Of a DNA stretch of 32,859 nt, positions 28,810-32,859 are shown piece after piece. Position 1 is the stretch's first letter; every line of letters begins with the position of its first letter. Origin of the DNA: Thiobacillus sp. 63-78. GTDB taxonomy: Bacteria; Pseudomonadota; Gammaproteobacteria; Burkholderiales; Thiobacillaceae. The position numbers were made by a program, and so were the translations under genes. Below the pieces are notes generated by a model. That model had not been told where the DNA came from. It ran no database searches and worked only from the letters and a program-made list of their open reading frames with translations. The stretch spans positions 1 to 32,859 of the forward strand of contig MKWM01000053.1 of NCBI GenBank assembly GCA_001899765.1, written 5' to 3'.

Positions 28810-30183
28810 TCAAAACGGCAGCGCGAGGCTGGGCGCAGCCTGGTGGATCACGCGACGAAAATCGGCCTGGATGCGTTCCAGCGCGGAGGCAGAGTCGGCC
28901 TCGAAGCGCAGCACGATCACCGGCGTGGTGTTGGACGGGCGCGCGAGGCCGAAGCCGTCGGCGTATTCGACGCGCAGGCCGTCGAGGGTGATGATTTCCT
29001 GGGCGTCGGGGAAGCGCGCGGATTTCTGCAGCCGCTCCATCAGCGCGTAATGCTCGCCTTCGGCCATCTTGATGTTGAGCTCGGGCGTATTTACCGTGTC
29101 GGGCAGGCCGTGCAGGGTGGCGTTGAGGTCGGCCTGCTTGCTCAGATATTCGAGCAGGCGCGCGCCGGCATACAGACCGTCGTCGAAGCCGAACCAGCGC
29201 TCCTTGAAGAACACGTGGCCGCTCATTTCGCCGGCCAGCAGCGCGCCGGTTTCCTTCATCTTCGCCTTGATGAAGCTGTGGCCGGTCTTCCACAGCGTGG
29301 GCTTGCCGCCGCGCGCGCGAATCCAGTCGAACAGATTGCGGGTGGATTTCACGTCGAAGATGATCTCGGCGCCGGGGTTGCGCGACAGCACGTCGTCGGC
29401 GAACAGCATCAGCTGGCGGTCAGGGAAGATGATGCTGCCGTCCTTGGTGACCACGCCGAGACGGTCGCCGTCGCCGTCGAAGGCGAGGCCGATTTCGGCG
29501 TCGCTGGTTTTCAGCGCCGCGATCAGGTCGGCGAGATTCTTGGGTTGCGACGGATCGGGATGGTGGTTGGGGAAGCTGCCGTCGACCTCGCAGAACAGCT
29601 CTTCCACCTGGCAGCCCATGTCGCGATAGAGCCTGGGCGCGAACGCGCCCGGCACGCCGTTGCCGCAGTCGATGATGATTTTCATCGGACGTGCGAGCTT
29701 CACATCCGACACGATGCGCGCGAGATATTCGTCGGCGATGTCGTGCTGGCGGTAGCCGCCATTTCCATGTGCAAGGTCGTTGTTGACCAACCGCTCGCGC
29801 AGCTTCTGGATCGCATCGCCCGCCAGGGTCTCGCCGCCGAGCACCATCTTGAGGCCGTTGTAGTCGGGCGGGTTGTGGCTGCCGGTGACCATCACCGCGC
29901 TGTGGGTGCCGAGCTGATACGCGGCGAAATAGGTCATCGGCGTGGCGACCATGCCGAGATCGACGACGCCGATGCCGGCCTTGCGGATGCCGCGCGCCAG
30001 CGCGGCGGCGAGATCCGGCCCCGACAGGCGGCCGTCGCGGCCGATGCAGATTTCCTGCTGGCCGCGCGCTACCGCTTCGGAGCCGATGGCGTGGCCGATG
30101 GCCTCGACGATTTCCGGCGTAAATGTCTTGCCGACGATGCCGCGGATGTCGTAGGCCTTGAAGATTTCCTTGGGGTATTCCAC
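28810..30183 (-). CDS. algC: Phosphomannomutase/phosphoglucomutase (AlgC/ManB-like)
   Basis: A 457-residue alpha-D-phosphohexomutase that interconverts mannose (or glucose) 6- and 1-phosphate, the entry to GDP-mannose and UDP-glucose. Four family motifs are intact: phosphoserine loop TGSHNPPDYNG (Ser102), metal loop DGDGDRLG, sugar-binding GEMSGH and C-terminal phosphate-binding RPSNTTP. The length matches AlgC (about 460). GTG 30183 is chosen because GGGAG lies six bases upstream; a GTG further out would add 17 unmatched residues. A possible TAGAAT -10 lies at 30217-30212. The downstream minus-strand GT10 gene makes a donor-sugar role plausible. Confidence 0.94.
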   Translation of the reverse strand: MEYPKEIFKAYDIRGIVGKTFTPEIVEAIGHAIGSEAVARGQQEICIGRDGRLSGPDLAAALARGIRKAGIGVVDLGMVATPMTYFAAYQLGTHSAVMVTGSHNPPDYNGLKMVLGGETLAGDAIQKLRERLVNNDLAHGNGGYRQHDIADEYLARIVSDVKLARPMKIIIDCGNGVPGAFAPRLYRDMGCQVEELFCEVDGSFPNHHPDPSQPKNLADLIAALKTSDAEIGLAFDGDGDRLGVVTKDGSIIFPDRQLMLFADDVLSRNPGAEIIFDVKSTRNLFDWIRARGGKPTLWKTGHSFIKAKMKETGALLAGEMSGHVFFKERWFGFDDGLYAGARLLEYLSKQADLNATLHGLPDTVNTPELNIKMAEGEHYALMERLQKSARFPDAQEIITLDGLRVEYADGFGLARPSNTTPVIVLRFEADSASALERIQADFRRVIHQAAPSLALPF

Positions 30184-30211
30184 ACCGTGCTCCCTGTTTT
30201 CGAAGGGGTCG

Positions 30212-30217
30212 ATTCTA
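30212..30217 (-). promoter_or_regulatory. TAGAAT -10-like hexamer before the mutase gene
   Basis: TAGAAT on the minus strand lies 28 bases before the GTG of the phosphohexomutase, in the short gap after yheT. No -35 of quality was found, so it is a weak call. Confidence 0.3.
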
Positions 30218-30227
30218 CCTGAGGGCG

Positions 30228-31187
30228 CTACCACGCCTGGATATCGAAATGCTGCATCAAACGGCGGGACAGCCAGTCGAGCCGGCCCGGAAATGGACCC
30301 GTGGGGAATGCGACATGGCCGCCGGCCTCGGGTTGTTCGAGCAGAACCGCGGATGAGACTTCTCGAGACGACGGCAGCGCCCAGGCGGGCAGGAAAGGAT
30401 CGTTTCGCGCATTGATGACGAGGGTGGGCACGGCGATGGCGCGCAGCAGGGGTTTGGATGACACTTTCAGCCAGTAATCCTCGGCATCGCGGAATCCATG
30501 CAAACGTGCCGTGACCAGCGTGTCGAATTCGCGAAAGGTGGTGGTGGCGGCAATGGCTGCCGTATCCAGCACGCCGGGAAAACGCGCGGCCTTGTGCAGG
30601 GCCTTCTGCTTCAGGGTGACGAGAAAGCGCGCGGTATAGACACGGCGGTTGAAACCGCGATCGAGAGTATGGCCGGCCGCGGTGAGGTCGAGCGGCGCGG
30701 AAACCCCGGCGGCACGTTCGACCAGCTTGAGCGCCGTCGCACCCCGTTCACCCAGCCATTTCAACAGCGCGTTGCCGCCGAGTGAAACGCCCGCGGCGTA
30801 AACCGGAACCCGGGCATGCAGCGATTTGACATACGACAGCATGTGTTCGATATCTGCGCTGTCGCCGGCAAAATAGGCGCGCGGGAGGCGATTGTCTTCG
30901 CCGGAGCAGCCGCGGAAATGCGCCACCGCGCCATGCCATCCCCGTATCCGGACATGGGTCATGAGGCTGCGCGCATAATGGCTGTCGGCGCTGCCTTCCA
31001 GGCCATGGAACAGCACCACGACCGGCGCGCCGGCCCGGCCATCCACCCAGTCGAAATCGAGAAAATCGCCGTCCGGTAATTCCAGGCGCTCGCGCCGCCA
31101 GGCCACGGGCGGGATGCGGATGCACACGCTGCTGTACAGGGTTTGCAGGTGGCCGCCAGGCAGCCAGGCGGGGGCACGATAAGCCAT
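30228..31187 (-). CDS. yheT: YheT-type alpha/beta hydrolase
   Basis: A 319-residue alpha/beta hydrolase of the YheT/UPF0017 group. Catalytic residues can be placed: nucleophile Ser135 in AAGVSLGGNALL, Asp263 in NARNDPFLP and His291 in GGHVAFP. The N-terminal AYRAPAWLPGGHLQTLYSS is a strong family signature, and FHGLEGSADSHYARSL forms the oxyanion region. Substrate is unknown. ATG 31187 is chosen over a GTG/TTG eleven codons upstream because the signature starts there. It follows the SnoaL-like gene on the same strand after 47 bases. Confidence 0.92.
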   Translation of the reverse strand: MAYRAPAWLPGGHLQTLYSSVCIRIPPVAWRRERLELPDGDFLDFDWVDGRAGAPVVVLFHGLEGSADSHYARSLMTHVRIRGWHGAVAHFRGCSGEDNRLPRAYFAGDSADIEHMLSYVKSLHARVPVYAAGVSLGGNALLKWLGERGATALKLVERAAGVSAPLDLTAAGHTLDRGFNRRVYTARFLVTLKQKALHKAARFPGVLDTAAIAATTTFREFDTLVTARLHGFRDAEDYWLKVSSKPLLRAIAVPTLVINARNDPFLPAWALPSSREVSSAVLLEQPEAGGHVAFPTGPFPGRLDWLSRRLMQHFDIQAW

Positions 31188-31234
31188 GTCCGGAGAATGC
31201 CTGACGCGGAATCTGGCCAAGGCGCCGCAGCCGT

Positions 31235-31669
31235 TTAATGCAGGACCGTGGGCGGCGTGTGCGAGGGGGGCGAGCCGCCCACCTGGAGCGGGGACGCGTG
31301 GTGCAACACCATGTGCCAGCCGCCGTCGGCATCCTTGCGGTAGACATTGGTGGCGAGGATGGCCGGACGCGGCTCGGTCTCCTGGCCGATGACGAGATAT
31401 TCGCGAACGACGCGGATGACCTGTGTGGCGTCGCGCATCTGGTGGGCGACTTCCACCTGCACATTGAAGCGGCCTGCCGCCTCGAACATGCTGTGCCAGC
31501 CCGCCGCGACGGCTGCGCGTCCGTTCAGTGGCGCGGCCAGGGGATGGATGCAGGCAATGTGGTCGTCGCTGGCCCAGACCGCCATCATGGCGTCGAGCGA
31601 GCGCGCCTCGAACGCAGCGTAGAACGCGGCTTCGGCAGCCTCGGGGGTGGGGAACGCGGGTATGGACAT
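31235..31669 (-). CDS. SnoaL/NTF2-like domain protein
   Basis: A 144-residue protein with the cone-shaped SnoaL/DUF4440-type fold: TPEAAEAAFYAAFEARSLDAMMAVWASDD, IHPLAAPLNGRAAVAAGWHSMF and a C-terminal YRKDADGGWHMVLHHASPL strand. This fold serves as isomerase, hydratase or ligand-binding unit; no function can be assigned. GAGGATC directly upstream of ATG 31669 supports the start. A stable hairpin at 31686-31709 separates it from the zf-CHCC gene. Confidence 0.85.
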   Translation of the reverse strand: MSIPAFPTPEAAEAAFYAAFEARSLDAMMAVWASDDHIACIHPLAAPLNGRAAVAAGWHSMFEAAGRFNVQVEVAHQMRDATQVIRVVREYLVIGQETEPRPAILATNVYRKDADGGWHMVLHHASPLQVGGSPPSHTPPTVLH

Positions 31670-31685
31670 GATCCTCGAATCAGGG

Positions 31686-31709
31686 CTGTCGCCCCGGACG
31701 GGGCGACAG
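31686..31709. terminator. Perfect 10-bp hairpin between zf-CHCC and SnoaL-like genes
   Basis: CTGTCGCCCC (31686-31695) pairs perfectly with GGGGCGACAG (31700-31709) over a GGAC loop. It starts three bases beyond the zf-CHCC stop on the minus strand. No T tract follows, so it may be a partial terminator or mRNA-stabilising element. Confidence 0.55.
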
Positions 31710-31712
31710 GCG

Positions 31713-31934
31713 TTAGTGGTGGCTGCCGCTGGGTTTGCCTTTCAGGCGATAGAGTGTGCCGCAATACGGACACAACGATTCGCCGCGCGCATCGATCGAC
31801 AGATAGACGCGTGGATGGGCGCTCCAGTCGGCCTGCTGCGACATCGGGCAATGCAGCGGCAGGTCGCTTTCGGTGATTTCGATGACGCGCTGGGTATTTA
31901 TGCCCTTCGGGGTATTGTCGTGCCGTTCGCTCAT
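31713..31934 (-). CDS. zf-CHCC zinc-finger protein
   Basis: A 73-residue protein with ligands Cys29, His40, Cys55 and Cys58 (LPLHCPM, SAHPRVYL, CPYCGT). This is the zf-CHCC pattern related to the mitochondrial complex I subunit NDUFS6. The ARGESLCPYCGTLYRL end is standard. The gene is often found next to ilvE in betaproteobacteria, as it is here, with only 12 bases between. Function is not established; zinc binding is expected from the ligands. Confidence 0.9.
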   Translation of the reverse strand: MSERHDNTPKGINTQRVIEITESDLPLHCPMSQQADWSAHPRVYLSIDARGESLCPYCGTLYRLKGKPSGSHH

Positions 31935-31946
31935 GACCGCGCCCGC

Positions 31947-32859
31947 TCAGACCGGGCTGAGCCAGTCGGTATGCGCACTGGCACGGCCATGCACGCAGTC
32001 GAAATACATCGCCTGCAGTTTCGCCGTGACGGGGCCGCGCGTGCCCGCGCCGATGGTGCGGTTGTCGAGCTCGCGGATTGGCGTGACTTCGGCGGCGGTG
32101 CCGGTGAAGAACGCCTCGTCGGCGCAGTACACCTCGTCACGCGTGATGCGCTTCTCGACCACCGGCAGGCCGATTTCGGCGGCCAGCTGCACGATGGTGT
32201 CGCGCGTGATGCCTTCCAGCGCGGCGGTCAGGTCCGGCGTGTAGAGCGTGCCGTTGCGGACCATGAAGAAGTTCTCGCCGGAGCCTTCGGCGACGAAACC
32301 GTCCACGTCCAGCAGCAGGGCTTCCTGGTAGCCGTCCATCTCGGCTTCCTTGTGCGCGAGGATGGAATTCATGTAGTTGCCGTTGGCCTTGGCCTTGCAC
32401 ATGGTGATGTTGACGTGGTGGCGCGAGAACGAACTGGTTTTCACGCGGATACCGTTGGTGATCGCCTCGTCGCCCATGTACGCCCCCCAGGGCCAGGCGG
32501 CGACGATGACGTGCACCGACAGGTTCTTCGCCGAGATGCCCATGGCCTCCGAGCCGAAGAACGCCATCGGGCGCAGGTAGCAGGATTCGAGCTGGTTTTC
32601 ACGCACCACGGCGCGCTGCGCTTCGGAAATCGTGGCTTTGTCGAACGGCAGCTTCATGCCGAGGATGTGAGCGGAGCGGAACAGACGGTCGGTGTGCTCC
32701 TGCAGGCGGAAGATCGCCGTGCCCTGTTCGGCCTTGTAGGCGCGCACCCCCTCGAACACGCCCATGCCGTAATGCAGGGTGTGGGTGAGGACGTGGGTGG
32801 TGGCGTCGCGCCAGGGGACGAGCTTGCCGTCGTACCAGATGACGCCGTCGCGGTCGGCC
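31947..32859 (-). CDS. ilvE: Branched-chain amino acid aminotransferase IlvE (5' end beyond window)
   Basis: Class IV PLP aminotransferase that makes Leu, Ile and Val from their 2-oxo acids. The gene runs off the right edge, so the first few codons are missing; the visible residues begin ADRDGVIWYDGKLVPWRDA, which is near the normal N terminus. Visible motifs include HTLHYGMGVFEGVRAY, the catalytic-lysine segment KANGNYMNSILAHKEA, GYQEALLLDVDGFVAEGSGENFF and EGITRDTIVQLAAEIG, ending FTGTAAEVTPIRELD. About 300 residues are visible of the usual 305-310. The zf-CHCC gene follows after 12 bases, an arrangement common in betaproteobacteria. Confidence 0.95.
   Translation of the reverse strand, partial: ADRDGVIWYDGKLVPWRDATTHVLTHTLHYGMGVFEGVRAYKAEQGTAIFRLQEHTDRLFRSAHILGMKLPFDKATISEAQRAVVRENQLESCYLRPMAFFGSEAMGISAKNLSVHVIVAAWPWGAYMGDEAITNGIRVKTSSFSRHHVNITMCKAKANGNYMNSILAHKEAEMDGYQEALLLDVDGFVAEGSGENFFMVRNGTLYTPDLTAALEGITRDTIVQLAAEIGLPVVEKRITRDEVYCADEAFFTGTAAEVTPIRELDNRTIGAGTRGPVTAKLQAMYFDCVHGRASAHTDWLSPV

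Overview
The window is about 33 kb of GC-rich chromosomal DNA, probably from a betaproteobacterium of the Thiobacillus / Rhodocyclales / Nitrosomonadales kind. This is inferred from codon use, the divergent pmbA–yjgA pair, the family set, and dispersed repeats of the TTCGACAAGCTCAGG type. I see no rRNA, tRNA, CRISPR array, phage or transposase gene. Most genes are housekeeping or conserved-hypothetical, many start on GTG or TTG, and several pairs share 4-nt GTGA/ATGA overlaps that suggest translational coupling.

Layout. 1-193: leader carrying one dispersed repeat. 194-4292 (+): glycerol kinase and FAD glycerol-3-phosphate dehydrogenase (glpK-glpD), a c-type cytochrome lipoprotein and a DUF302 protein. 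4320-6260: a SAM methyltransferase divergent from an AraC-type regulator. 6337-9614 (-): DUF2288 protein, a 7-bp tandem repeat, a YgiQ radical-SAM protein with repeat-derived in-frame insertions, a nested palindromic repeat element, and an FKBP prolyl isomerase. 9660-13540 (-): a tightly packed run of pmbA, SGNH esterase lipoprotein, and TRAP transporter small and large permeases. 13641-18579 (+): yjgA, a giant DUF748 envelope protein, and a membrane-anchored metzincin-like protein. 18565-19841 (-): EI24/CysZ-like membrane protein and mog. 19914-21592 (+): exported thioredoxin-fold protein coupled to an exported seven-repeat beta-propeller. 21613-22596 (-): CorA-type transporter.

22901-30183 is a surface-glycan block. 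It holds an O-antigen ligase/polymerase-like membrane protein, two GT25-type glycosyltransferases, a DxD transferase-like protein, two convergent GT10 (fucosyltransferase-like) paralogues and a phosphomannomutase/phosphoglucomutase. The mutase could feed GDP-mannose and hence GDP-fucose-type donors to the GT10 enzymes; that link is inference. The first GT25 gene is visibly lower in GC than its neighbours. 30228-32859 (-) carries a YheT-type hydrolase, a SnoaL-like protein, a zf-CHCC protein and the 5'-truncated branched-chain aminotransferase ilvE.

No clearly new defence or mobile system is evident. The best candidates for new biology are the glycan block, the thioredoxin/propeller pair (the propeller has exactly two mature cysteines), the HExxHxxGxxD metzincin-like protein, and repeat elements that entered the ygiQ coding sequence and the ygiQ–DUF2288 spacer.
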